From positions 9,961,179 through 10,025,178 of the forward strand of contig CM038228.1 in assembly GCA_021442155.1 (NCBI GenBank): a stretch of DNA of 64,000 bases. The letters run 5' to 3'. The DNA comes from Cymbidium sinense. Taxonomy: Eukaryota; Streptophyta; Magnoliopsida; Asparagales; Orchidaceae. Position numbers and translations under genes: made by a program. Shown piece after piece: positions 1-12,179 of the stretch. The stretch's first letter is position 1; every line of letters starts with the position of its first letter. A model generated the notes under the pieces. The model had not been told where the DNA came from. It saw nothing but the letters and a program-made list of their open reading frames with translations, and made no database searches.

Positions 1-1359
1 TGACTACGACCCTCCATCGGCTAAAGCTCACTCTAGTATAGCGGCGCTACGTGGTAGGCACAGAGCAGTGCATCCTAATTTTATAAAGTTTCTTTCTACA
101 AGATGCGTATACAGATTATTCCTATAATGTTGCATACTGAGCCGATTTCTTTACTATGTAGGTTTCAATGCTGGAGGCTACATCTCATTTACTTATGTTC
201 AAAGAATGACTAGTAAATGGTCCTAGATTATGAGCGCTTTGCGAGTAGCAAGACAGGATTGTGTACATTCTCTTAGATCACCACTTGCTCACAGCCTTTC
301 TGGAACGTTGGTCTGTTGACCTCCATAGATACTAGATCAATGGAGTCGAGCTCAAAAGACAAAGTCAATCGACGTCGGATGCGATATCGCATAAATCAAA
401 GCTGAAATACACTAAATGTCACCAAAATTGGTTCAAATGATCTCCGATCGATGAACAAACTTTATCATTGCATTCAAAACATCAAAATTTATCAAAATAT
501 ACATCTTGCATAATTCGATGGTAGACTAATTAAGAGGTCGAGCTGTCAAAGCACCTACATATATATCGAAGTTGGGAGGTTGTGATGATGCCCAGATAAC
601 CTCTATTTGTGAAATTGATCACGTCGTTAGCGTCAAAATGTTGATACCTATAAAATGAGACTGTTGTCACTCGATTCGGACTAGTCTACGCAAATGTCGA
701 GCCGTTGGAAGCGATAATGCGCATTTTCGAACCGAAAGTGACCCTAATTCAACAGTAAAATCACACAAAATTACCTCCAATCATGAAATAGACTATGTCG
801 TTGTATCCAAAATGTCAAAATCATTCTAAATCAATATCCATATTTCCTTAGGTCATCGTAAAAAAAATAAAAATCGATAAAGTCGACTTACATTTCAGAG
901 GATATACACATTTAATCCTCCAAATAAATCCCACTTAACTCATATTAAACTCAATTTCAGCCTATTTTCAAACACAAAACCCCACTTGCATTTTATAAAA
1001 TATATAAGTTATCTTATTGCATTTTAAAATCCTCTTAACTTCTTCATGTGGAACCATACCATTCTCATTTAATGGTAGCTGCTAGCTCTTGTTTTATTCA
1101 CTTATTAAAATAAAAAAGAGCATATGATTTTCCCATTATCCATTCCATATCATGTGTGAGTAGCTCTTTTCTCGATTATTTTACCCTTCGTTCCCTTCAG
1201 ATCTCTAAGATCGAACCTGCTTTATCTCTTCTAAAAAATGATCAACTCTCATGATCGGCCTCCTCTTCATCTCTCATTGGCGAATTGTCCAGAGCAGTAC
1301 CCTCACAACAAACCCACAAGCAGTGAACAAGCATCTCCTCCCGTGTACACGAGCGCTGC

Positions 1360-1403
<44 letters not shown>

Positions 1404-1490
1404 CTTCCTGCTAGTCCTACCCGAAGCAGTCAAGGAAGAGAAGGGAGATGTCACTAAGGGAATCTTCATCAATTGAACTCGAGTTTTAGC
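1..1490. other. AT-rich stretch without recognisable gene
   Basis: No frame longer than about 75 codons is convincing here. Two short stretches near 600-660 and 770-830 resemble each other loosely (both read like 'aaat(a/t)gac..gtcgtt..tc(c)aaaatgt(c)aaa'), suggesting old internal duplication in repeat-derived DNA. Overlapping frames at 1242-1472 on both strands only read through the CT microsatellite. Confidence 0.6.
1362..1401. repeat. (CT)20 microsatellite
   Basis: Uninterrupted CT dinucleotide run of 40 bp just upstream of the GON4-like pseudogene. CT/GA runs are common in plant 5' untranslated regions, so it could derive from the leader of the parent transcript, but nothing here proves that. 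Confidence 0.97.
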
Positions 1491-1527
1491 TGAAACATTG
1501 TGTTCATGGGTGATAATATATATGAAA

Positions 1528-2880
1528 GTTCAAGAGGATGAAGAGGAGGATGACCTGGACTTTAATCCGCTTCTAAGAAGAGAAACACCTTTAGAAGCCT
1601 CTCCTAGTTTGAGTTCTGAAAATAAAGGTCCATGTGATAGTGTTGATAAATTCATCCAAAGTTCTTTAGATGGAAACCTCAGTGTTTCATCTTCAAGATT
1701 GAAGGAGAAGTTAGAGAGCTACAGCCCAGAATTTGTAAATGAGGATGAGGAATCTGTAATAAAATTTGATGATGCCTTCGGGAAATCAATCAAACAGTTG
1801 CAATTGTCACTTGTATTGAAGCATGCAAGGAGGAAATTTCTACATTGAATGGAAGTGGCACACAAGGGTTCGACACTCACTTGCACATTACATGAAGAAC
1901 TAGAGGCATTCCTTCAAGAGTCAGATGATGATGATGACCTTCATAATGTCAACGATGAAGAAGAATTCCATAAGTTTCTTGTTTATGTTATTTTGGAAGG
2001 AGATGGAATTGAGCAAGCAGGTCAAGGAGAGAGAACTTTTGATGAAGGTGAAGAAAATGATGTTGACTTTGAAGTTGAGCTTGAAGAAGCACTTGAGAGT
2101 GATGTTGAGGAAACCACTGCCTGTAGCATAGAACATAGTGGAAAGCAATATAGGATGCTCATGTACTAGAGACTAGGCAAGAGAAATGCCTAATGAAGTT
2201 TGCAAAAAGTAAGAAGTTTATGTCGGGACAATCTATGACAACATTACGTCCTATATTGCTTTATGTGTCGAATTCACAAAGACCTCCTTTTCCAAATCGC
2301 ATTTGTCTTGTTTACATGAACATGTTCAACTTCTTCTCCAAGTTTTCTCTGTTGTGTTCTTGATCCTTCCGGATAGCAAGTTGTCAATGATTTGTAGAAA
2401 TTAATATCAGAAATGATTGAAAGACATAAAATGTCACTGTCGTGCAGAAAGATTGCTTATCCTCCTCTTTGTTTTCAGTCTTCAAATCTTTGTTTCCCGC
2501 ATAAGTTGATTCAAAGTGCTAGTTGTTTTTGGACACCTATGATTGATAGAAACAACTTTCTAGGTGGATCCATGACAACACTGACAACTATTTAACCCAG
2601 TTCATTTAGTCAACTTCAATCTGGTCAACAATAGCCTAAGAAATCATTGGCTGCTATGCTTGTGGAGAGTATCATGAAGCAGTCTATTGCTCTTGTCCCT
2701 GATGATATTGCTAAGTTGGCACATAGAAGATGGTTTGTTAGCAATGGGAATAATGGAGCACAACAATGATTGGTTGGCAATCCAACATCACTTTCTTCTG
2801 TGTAAATCTACTCATCAGATTTTTTTTATCAGACAGAAGAATCGCAGCTCTTCCAAAGCTCCTAAAAATCCAATAAAAAT
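1528..2880 (+). pseudogene. GON4-like (SANT/homeodomain-like) nuclear protein, degenerate copy
   Basis: Three separated frames on one strand line up, in order, with plant GON4-like/homeodomain-like proteins, nuclear factors thought to act in transcriptional repression. 1528-1620 has the acidic start with EDDLDFNPLLRRETP and a Ser-rich SLSSE. 1880-2130 has LEAFLQESDDDDDLHNV.DEEEF.KFL followed by VDFEVELEEALESDVEE. 2640-2880 has AAML.ES..QSIALVPDDIAKLAH, then in another frame the SANT-like core AMGIMEHNNDWLAIQ and QKNRSSSKAP.NPIK. Stops occur at 1846 and 2167 and frames change repeatedly, so it cannot make the family protein, which normally exceeds 1,000 residues. The segments follow each other with no recognisable intron, which fits a processed retrocopy; no poly-A tail is visible. 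Family naming is from memory of conserved motifs. I am fairly sure of the family and sure that the copy is broken. Confidence 0.75.
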
Positions 2881-2889
2881 ATCTATTGC

Positions 2890-3330
2890 AGGTACGAAGA
2901 TCCCATCATGCTCAGTAGAGTTGACGGGTTTGAAGATCCTGTTTTGCTCAGTAGAGCTAATATGTAGAAGACCACGATCATAGTGTCGTAAGACGCTATG
3001 CTCTAGAGGCGAGAAGGTCGAATAGCTCCCGATGCAGCCCCCTATGTGGGAAAGATGCTTGGAGGCTACCAAAATTTGCACTCATCGAAAACTTAATTAA
3101 TTTAATGCAAAATGAACTTTAAGCTTAAAATTAAAATATGAATTGAAATTGCAGGTATTTGAAGACCTTGTTATGCATAGTAGAGCTGGCATGTTAGAAT
3201 ACCAAGACTGTAGTATCGTAAGATACTAACCGTTATGCGATAAAGTAGATGGGAAGGTCGAATAGTCCTCGATGTATATCACGAGGACGGCGGGAGGTTG
3301 CCAAATTTTGGACTGATAAGAGACTTAAAT
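2890..3330. repeat. Diverged direct duplication, two copies of about 180 bp
   Basis: 2890-3080 and 3153-3330 share the same order of blocks: 'gcaggta', 'aaga.c(c)t.tt.tgc(t)cagtagagct', 'gta(g/t)cgtaaga', 'gaaggtcgaatag', 'c(c)cgatg', and 'ctaccaaa/ttgccaaa' before 'gac/act..taatta'. Copies start about 260 bp apart. The unit begins right where similarity to the GON4-like gene stops, so it belongs to other DNA. No coding potential is visible. Confidence 0.7.
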
Positions 3331-4594
3331 AAGTACAACTAAAAGTGTTGATGAACTTAAATTGAACTTGTTTGAGAATGATAAATTAAAGAATAAACCT
3401 ATACATAATTCTAAAAGTCTTTAAATAAGAATGATCTTATAGAGGACTCAACGATTTTTTGACGATCATAAATAAGATTTTTAATGAACTTGAGGGTTGT
3501 CTCCTAACAAGAACAAAATTCAAGTAAAGCTTCTGGTGATCTTGATAGTTGTCTATGAGCACAAACAAAACTTATTGTGGATTTGAAAGTTTGTCTTTCA
3601 ATCAGAACAAGGATCAAATAAAATCTTCATAGAACTTGTAAAAAATCCAACAATTATCTACATGCTTAAAAAGGTTATAATGACTATTATACAAATAAGA
3701 ATAAGAATAAAAAATGTTGACTAATAAGGCTTAAAATCTCATCAATGAGCATAAATCATATTTCTTATTAAATTATTTAATTATGTTATGATTCATAAGG
3801 AACAATTGGGTTGAGCTATATACCACATTAACATTGTTCAGAGCAAAAAGAATTTGAACGAGACTTGTGATGAGCCTACGGGTTTCTCAGCGATCACGAG
3901 CTAAATTTCAATGAAACTTAAAGAACTCATTGAGCTTTGAACTAAATGCAAACAATAAATATTAATCTAAATAATTGAACAAGAGTTGAAACGCTTTATG
4001 TCACTGGATATGCACCACATTAATACTAGCAGATAGAAGGCGTTGACTTAAATTCTAAATAGACTTCAAATGCATTAATTTTATATAAATTATGGAGCTA
4101 ACTTTCACTCAATTTAAGTGCTTTTGAATTTGTGCAATCATTTGAAAGAGATGGATTCTTTTACAAACTGTAAAGCAATCGTCAATTCAATTTGATCTTT
4201 TCAAGATTCATACAAATATTTTAAATATCCTGCATGGGGATATAGTATAAGTGCTTAAACTTAGTTTCTATGTTGATGGGTTGATTCGGTTGGGTCTTAG
4301 GTGCGGTTAATAAAACCTAAAATCCAATAATAACATAATAAGAAATTCAACTTAGTGAAATATCTGAGAAGTTAATTCTATCATATGATAATAGATCTGA
4401 TCCTCTATTATTAAATTAATAGAGTTGACAAGATCTAAAATAATAAATTAAATGATCAATTCCTCGATGATGGCCGTGTTGACTGAATATTTCAACCAGA
4501 TGGGTTTTCATAATAAAAGAAATCTATTCAAATTCTAATGTCAAATCATTATATATTCAAATTAAAATCAATTATAAAATGATCAAATATTCAA

Positions 4595-4632
<38 letters not shown>

Positions 4633-5529
4633 GAAATTAATTATTTAAATTTAAATTTAAAGTAAAATCCATCCACCCATTCGCAGCCGTTTTTAGAGGA
4701 TAACAAATTAAGAAAACTTTTGCTCAGAAAGAGCCAATGTGAAATCAAATACATAATTATTTTTATACTCAAATAATTTTAAGCCCGTAACGACATGGCC
4801 CGTGTCCTCTATCTACGTGATTTTACTATAAAATGGCACCACATAAATGATGGTTACGACCAGAGCCCTCTGACTGGGTGGCTTGTCGCAAAATGACACC
4901 ACTAAATTACGATCACGGTCGCAGCCCATATGTTCCTCAACGACTTTGCTCTTTGAGCTGTGAACTATTGAATGTACTTGATTGGAAAAAACCCTCTATT
5001 AGTTAAGGTGGATTTAAGCTTGTCTCCTTAGACAAATACCACCTCAGGTCTACAAGGATTTCTTGGACGATGCAACCCATGGCCATCGATAAGGATCCTT
5101 CTATCAGGTTGGGTCGACTATCTCTTCTGACCAAGTAGACTAGGGATCGTGACAACCTAAGAGGATGGAACCATGGGATCTAGATCAGGCAATTCATCGT
5201 TCCCCCAACCATTCATTTTAAGTTAAATATAATGAATTTCATAAATTCTAAATTTCAAAACTACACATGATGCTACTTGCTACGTTATGCAATTAAAACC
5301 TAGCCTTAATCAAAGTTCTTTCTCGGATTGGGAGGGGTAACTATAGGTGCTTGCGCCTATAAGAAACTTGGAACCAAATCTAAAGTCCTCACAAAATGAG
5401 GGCAAAATCTCTGAGTAGTGTCTTATCTACTATTCCATCCGCCTTCTAAAAATTTAACTAACATTTTAATATACTTTCTTAATTGAGAAGTCGGTGGTGA
5501 ATTTTTGGAGCCCACATGGTCTTTGTAAA
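3331..5529. other. AT-rich non-coding stretch with short repeats
   Basis: No credible coding region. Contains an (AT)n run at 4599-4629 and a pair of ~60-bp spaced similar blocks at 4830 and 4890 ('aaaatggcaccac' and 'aaaatgacaccac', each followed by a related 'acga' segment). The GC-richer part around 4780-5200 looks like decayed retroelement untranslated sequence but has no diagnostic site. Confidence 0.5.
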
Positions 5530-7295
5530 CAAATACGTTCCACTTGCCCATTAGAGAGATGATGATTATACTGCAGGATGTTTCTATGATTCTAGGTGTT
5601 CATATAGATGGCCTACCTATTATTGACAGGATTATTGTTGGTGGAGGCAAGCGGTGGGCATCTTGGCAGATGTGATGAGCTGATAGGAGCACATCCGTAG
5701 CCACATATTCTCTACCATGATCCGATCCAACCGCATATCACATAAAAATTCTAAATGGGATAGGCGCATGCACAAACTTGTTTGCCCCTACGATGGCTAC
5801 GTTGGACATATTACAGGGAATCCTACTTAGATCTTCCGAGCTTTAATTTACTATGCATGTCAGAGCATACATACTCTTTGCTATTAGTTGTTTCCTTATG
5901 CCATACACATTAGACTCTGAGGTTCACTTGTAGTATCTGTCATTGCTAGAGGATGTTGATACATTTAGGGAGTTCTCATTGGGATCAGTTGTGCTTGCTC
6001 ATTTATACAGGGAGCTACAAGAGGCGACAAAGCTATAGCGCACGAATATGGTTGGATGTCTACATTTACTGTAGGTATGGGCATGAAAGCACATTCATGT
6101 AGGCAGACCTACGTTACATATGTCATACCCTACAGACATAGATGGTCTGAGTGTGGGATGTCGGTGGAATAAAGGGTATGTCCGAGAGATGACACCAGCC
6201 CACATCAGAGTCTACAGAGATGAACTAGATGAGTTGTTGCAAAGTTAGGTGTGTTGCACTGTAGATTTATTTTTTGAGTCCATTATTGGATGTACATAGC
6301 AGACCTAATATTCCTTTCAAACTATGTAGGTAATTTGGGAGCCAAATGGACATCAGATCTGTGTACGTGTGTCAGATATATGCTTACGGGTAATGAGATA
6401 TGGCTGGCTAGAGTATCATTAACTAGCTAAAAATGAGTTGAGTGGTACCTGCTAGATCATGTGCTTAGATAGTTTGGCCTTTCACCTATGATGTAAAGAT
6501 AGATTCCTTGCAAGTGGATGGTCTTGGGAAAGCAGATATGGATTGGATCGATTACCACCAGATGCACATTGCACAGTGGGAGAGCAGACATGATTTAGTT
6601 GTAGTGGTAGATTCATCCCAGTAGGGCAGGGAGCCAGCCATTAACTGATATAAGAGATGACATTGGTCTTGGGCTTCAGTCTACGTGCTGAAGGCACCGA
6701 CAATTTGCCTAGACACTTATTACCCTCGAGCACCTAGGGACCGAATAATGGTAAGCCCGTATTTGATATAAAAATTATAGTTATATATACTAATTCAATC
6801 TTAACTAAATTTCTTTCAACATAGTGTGAGCACATCCTAAATACCAAGGATATATTCCAGCATTATTTTATGAAGGATGAGGATATAGATTTTCAGCAAT
6901 CTATCAACTAGTATGAGGAGTTGTGCTGGGAGCTGTGGCGCAACATGCATATCTCTGATAGTAGATACAAGGACACTAACATTCCAAGTACTTCGTCATC
7001 AGTGCAGCCATATGAGCTGACGATGGATGTTGGTCCATCCTCTCCACCAGTAGTCGGGCCCTCTGCATATATATTCACACATGAGACACAATATTCATAC
7101 CAGGAAGGTATATTGACACAAATGCACCCATGGCAACCACCAGTCCCTCCTACATATGGGCCTTCGTCATTCCATATGACACCCCTTATAGAGTGGACCA
7201 TGGTTTCGTTCCCTACACAATCTTCAGCTGATGTACCTAGTGTTACACACACAGGTTACTGCAACAACCCTTCAAACATGTTGAAGAGGAGGTAG
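5530..7295 (+). pseudogene. Plant mobile domain (MAIN-like) protein, decayed
   Basis: Translation of the + strand gives pieces of the plant mobile domain (PMD; MAIN/MAIL family, also carried by some Mutator-like and LTR elements). Near 5541-5630: FHLP..EM followed by LQDVSMILGVHIDGLPI, the most diagnostic block of the domain. Near 5670: CDELIGAHP. Near 6005-6080: YRELQEATK, then MVGCLHLL.VWA. Near 6540-6620: DWIDYHQMHIAQWESRHDLVV. The frame 6921-7295 (Ser/Pro/Tyr-rich, with an intron-like break before it) fits the low-complexity C-terminus of these proteins. Stops and frame changes are numerous, so no full protein can be made. Host MAIL genes act in transposon silencing and meristem maintenance; this copy more probably came with a mobile element, because related fragments are mostly element-borne. 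The product call rests on remembered family motifs. Confidence 0.75.
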
Positions 7296-7879
7296 CATCA
7301 AGAGCATCATCTGGCCGACCAGTACCATTACGCCCAGTGATGCGATTCTGCCACATAGGCATCATCGTAGATAATCGTCTGCACTATTATCTTTTGTAGA
7401 TAGTGGATACCATTTTATTGTATTTCTACCTCTTTTATTTTGGATACTCATTTTGATCAAGTATTTTCTTGTTTGGGTTAGATTACTTCAGAAATTAGCT
7501 TTAAGTTCATATCTTTTTTATTCTAGTTTTGGATGTTCTTAGTACACATTCACAAGAAGTTGTACCTTGATGTATGTTTTTTAGTGATGATATTTTCTTT
7601 GTTGATAATATTATACAGAAATTTTTTTGTGTTGTGAGCTTGGTTTGAGTTGGCTTATTATGCATGTTTGAAAAATTTTAACAGGAAAATGATTGCATTC
7701 CTACTACTCGCACATTGATTTTTCTTATGTGAATTGAATTAATTTGAATGATTCTCTCCAAACAATAAAATTAATGGGAGATAAGGACTTGCTGATATTC
7801 CATGTCTCTTAAGAGTTTTTTAATTGCACTTCATTAAGAGCATTTTATTGGAGTGAGTCATTTCAAATTCTTCTAATTG
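7296..7879. other. AT-rich stretch, nothing recognised
   Basis: No open frame or structural motif could be supported. It lies between the PMD pseudogene and the tandem array and may be the 3' flank of the mobile element that carried PMD. Confidence 0.5.
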
Positions 7880-8565
7880 TTTATTTTGCAAAAGTTGTTT
7901 GGGACATAATCGTAATTTTTGGTCAACATGAAAGTCATGGGAATTTTGTTACAATTCCAAAGATACTAAGCTCATTTGATTTTGAGATCGGATGAGTCCG
8001 TTATGGGCAAAATACGGGAGGTTGGTCCAATATTTTAAGTCGGCACCGCTATTTTTTCAAGCATTTATAAATACTGCTGCGTACAGGGCCATAATCAAAA
8101 TTTTTAGTCAACATGAAAGTCATTAAGAATTTTATTATGATTCCAACGATATTTAGGTCACTCGATTCTGACATCAGATGAGTCCAATACAGGCAAAATA
8201 CGGGAGCTGGTCTAATATTTCAAGTTGGCGACGCAATTTTTGCGCTCATTTGCAAAACTTGTTGTGTACCGGGCCATAATCGCAATTTTTGGTCAACGTG
8301 CAAGTCATAGGTAATTTTTTTATAATTCCAACAATTCTAAACTCGCATGATTCTGGCACCTGATGAGTTGAGACGGGCTAAATACTGTGGCTGATCCAAT
8401 ATTTCAAGTCGGCACCACAGTTTTTGCGCGCATTTACAAAAATTGCTGCATATTGGGTCATAATCTTAATTTTTGGTCAACATAAAAGTCGTGGGGAATT
8501 TCTTTATGATTCCTACGATACTAACTTGCTCAATTCTGACATCGATGTTTCTTATATAAGCAAAA
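7880..8565. repeat. Tandem array of a ~185-bp unit, about 3.7 copies
   Basis: The phrase 'ggg(a/c)cataatc...aatttt(t)ggtcaac' recurs at 7901, 8086, 8271 and 8455, giving periods of 185, 185 and 184 bp. Each unit continues with 'atgaaagtcat', 'aattcca', 'gattctgacatc(a/g)gatgagt', 'caaaatac', 'tcaagtcggcacc' and 'catttacaaa..(t)tgctgc'. Copies are well diverged but keep constant length. Length is in the range of plant satellite monomers. The last copy decays after about 8560. Confidence 0.9.
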
Positions 8566-9838
8566 TACTTTAAGTGCCCCAAATTTTTTTTTTTTAAATT
8601 AAGCGATGTCATGATTCACGGATGGCCGGCTATACGCCACATCAAGCAGTCACCCATTTGAACAGACTATTATGCCTATTTTTAAATTTTTTTCCGTTTC
8701 ACAATTTTTTTCTGTTTCACAATTTTTTATACTCTCATACCGATCACAATTTTTCATATTCTTTTCTTTCTTTCCTCAAAACAGAGAAGTAAAAAAATTT
8801 AAAAAAAACAAAAAAAATTGTTGTTACTATTCAGAGTTATCCCATAAATTATTTATCATCATGGCGATCATTTTGCAAATGTATAATTTCTAAAAAATTA
8901 AGTAGTCAGTGTGTTCGACCTCTTGAGAAAAATTATAATTTAGTACTACTTGTCGAGACTCGACTCTGGGGAAATGTGATATTATTTATCTGTGTTTGAA
9001 TGACTTCTTTATGCCTAAGGCAAATAAGTACTAAGGTTGTAGTGTCTCAAAACATCGATTATCTACTAATGTGACAAGCAAGCCTTTACTTGATGCCTCT
9101 ACACGACGATATCAAAATTTAAAATTTGAAATTCAAGACTTAAATAAAAAAAATGATTTAACAAAAAGTTAAATATATAATATAAAATCCTCAAATATAA
9201 ATTTATAAAATTAAAATTAATTGGGCATAACAAGTATCATCAGAATATACTTGAAATGAATTCATTCACTTAGTCTATCAAAATGAATGCTTAAGCCTAT
9301 AGCTTTATATGTTGAAACAAATGAGAATACTCAATTCATATCAAGTGAAACTTCAGGAGGTTAATACCAAACTCATAAGAGACTGACAATATATTTAAAG
9401 TCTAGTTTTCAAATAATATGAAAATGGATGTAAAATTTAGAATGAATCCAAATTGGGTTCAATAGCTCATATATGAATATGGATGTGACTACGAAGTTAG
9501 CCAATAAGCATGAATATAGCTAAAGCAATAAACATTGAGATTAATGTCTTATTCCAAGTGAACTAAAATGATTTGAATTGAACACAATCAAGTTTAAGCA
9601 ATTTATATGAAGCTTGACAGCTTGAATATTAACATGAGTGGGATTTAACATCTCACTAAATAACATGAACAAGCTTCTCTTTGACTATTCAAAGTGTTAA
9701 ATTCATGAACAAGTAACAAGCATGAATATTATCAATTGAACACTTGAATTACCTCATTTGATGTTAATAAAATAAGAACCTCAATTGAATACAAAATAAC
9801 AAACGATTTTGACACAAATCTAAAGGTTGAGAATGAGT
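8566..9838. other. AT-rich stretch, nothing recognised
   Basis: Homopolymer-rich sequence with no supportable gene. The 73-codon frame starting at 8672 is Phe/Lys-rich translation of T and A runs. 9240-9840 is low in GC with recurrent 'caagtt/aacttg' phrases, but no defined repeat was found. Confidence 0.5.
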
Positions 9839-10140
9839 AGTTAGGCAATTCCTATAGGGAGTTCTACTGACACTACCTTAAAGATAGGATGTCTGCTTGG
9901 GAAAGGGGCCACTGGGAGCTTGAATTCCTAAACCACAAATAAATATTTTTGTTTGTTTGTTTTATTTATTTATCATGGTGCCTGTTGGTTTGTGAAGGAT
10001 CATACTAAGGAGGAACTTATATTATCCTAGGCCTATCTCAGATTTACTAAACCAAGGGAGAATCTAAGCATCCGATGAACAAATTCTCCAACTATATGGG
10101 TGGCTACTATAAAAGGGGGACTATCCAATCCAAGAGTGCA
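9839..10140. repeat. Dispersed fragment of the giant element's 3' untranslated region
   Basis: This segment matches 32,749-33,040 in the same orientation: both start with 'ggcaattcctataggg'-type sequence followed by 'agttctactgacact', then 'gataggatgt.tgcttgg', 'ggggcc', 'ttgaattccta', 'ttggttt.tgaggga', 'cctaggcctatctca', 'ccaa.ggagaat' and end with 'atccaatccaagagt'. The parent segment lies between integrase and the 3' LTR, so this is a stray piece without LTR or coding parts. Confidence 0.85.
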
Positions 10141-10597
10141 GACTAGCAAATATCACATAAGAAGATTGAAATTCAAAAGAATCTAACTTATGCAGCAGAG
10201 CCATAATGAATTGTAGAATTTGAAGTTAAGAAATTGAGAAATAGACAAATTCCTTTTGTGAAGATGAGATAAAAAAAATAGGCCAGAGAAAGAAGCCACT
10301 TGGGAAAAGCGGATGAAATGAAATTTCATCTTTTTTACTAGTTGATCAAGAAATTTTGAAGATGAAATTTTATAAGGAGGAGAATTGTGAAGCATTATTT
10401 ATCTAATATATATTAATAATAATTAATTTCTTAAATATATTTATATAATAATTAATTGAAACCACAGTTTCACTTTGGCTAGGATGAGTAAATGCATTTA
10501 CCTCAACATGCATTGGCTTAGGAAATATATATATACATAATCGTATCGATCGAACCATGCATTTTTTTCTTTCCTTGATCCTGATTCAGTTGCCATT

Positions 10598-10600
<3 letters not shown>

Positions 10601-10636
<36 letters not shown>
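10601..10636. repeat. (AG)18 microsatellite
   Basis: Pure AG run of 36 bp in a non-coding stretch. It generates a spurious Ser-Leu frame on the opposite strand. Confidence 0.97.
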
Positions 10637-10639
<3 letters not shown>

Positions 10640-10924
10640 CAATAATGTCAGTGGTTATGGCGTTCGTGTAATTGTGGGGGACATGCTTCTCACAGCGTGG
10701 ACATCCCATGTGAAGCGGGAATGTGAGTAGAGCTTTGAAATGAAAGGTAATAAGTATATTTCTTATATATATATATATATTATTATTTGGTAATAATATA
10801 TTTATTATGTATATAAAATAAATTTATAAATTAGGATATTTTTATAATTAAATATTATTAATAAATTTATATTAAATAAATGTGGAATGAAAAATTTTGA
10901 AAACATTTATATTTTAATATATCT

Positions 10925-11043
<119 letters not shown>

Positions 11044-11830
11044 GGTAAAATTATGATTATTTTAAATTAACTAAGGAATAAAGCTTTATTATATTATTTT
11101 TAAAGATTGAAAGAAAGTTTATATTATTATTTTCTTTAAGTGATTAAAAGCACAAATAAGAAGGGTTGTCGTGATGTTGACAATCACGTTCACTTGTAAG
11201 TTTTAAAAATGATAATGAATCATTGTAAATTACAAGTGATTGATTAGTTGTTTGAAATTTTAGCTTTTGAATATCAGATTTTGGAATAATATTCGTATGA
11301 GGAAAAGCCCTGTTGACATTGTTTATGTGCATAAGAGGTTTCAGACATCACGTTTTGTAAGACAAGTTCACCACTTAGGTAAGATCTACAAATTCTAAAA
11401 CTGATATGTTTAACCATCTTTGTAATATCATTTAGTACAATATTGATTGTCTACATTATATATTTTATTTGAAACTAAGACATATGCATAGTTTCATATT
11501 TATGCCACTTAGTGATTAATTTATTTTGCTTCTTGTTGCATATCCATAATTAGTATATGTTTTGGTTCATTTAGAATATTGCATTGTATTTCATATTGTT
11601 GCAAAATGGGCATTAACAACTTAGCTTATACATGTCATGTGTAATCAAGAAATTTTGTTTTATGATATTACACTTGTAGAAATTGAGACAAAAGAGTTCA
11701 GATAAAAATGGTCATCAAATATTATGAGAAAGCTCTATATAAAGAAAGAAAATTCCATGTAATATATATGTTATGATATGTTAAATAATGAATGTGATAA
11801 TGACACATGACATAAATTTGAAGCTATTGT

Positions 11831-11864
<34 letters not shown>

Positions 11865-12179
11865 CTATATTAATAATTTCAATATATATATATATATAAT
11901 TCTATATATATATGCATATATAATATATATATATATAGTGTTATCTTATTCATTTTGATATGGATGAAAGGGAAGGGAAGGACAAAGTACAGATTGTGAG
12001 AGAGATGGTGAAATTTTGAAATATTGAGGTTGAAAATTTAGAAAATATAGTTTTAATTATGCAAATGCAAATGATAAAATGATGATAGATGATGAAAATG
12101 CAATTTTTGTCTTGAACAAATAAATTTTTGTCTATTTTAGTTGAGCATCTAGTATTGTATCATGGTGATATTAATAAAC

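Noticed and set aside
6908..7252. 114-codon frame on the - strand
   Set aside because: Antisense to the Ser/Pro-rich tail of the PMD pseudogene, which continues motifs on the + strand.
10183..10395. 70-codon - strand frame
   Set aside because: No motif, no context, and length expected by chance.
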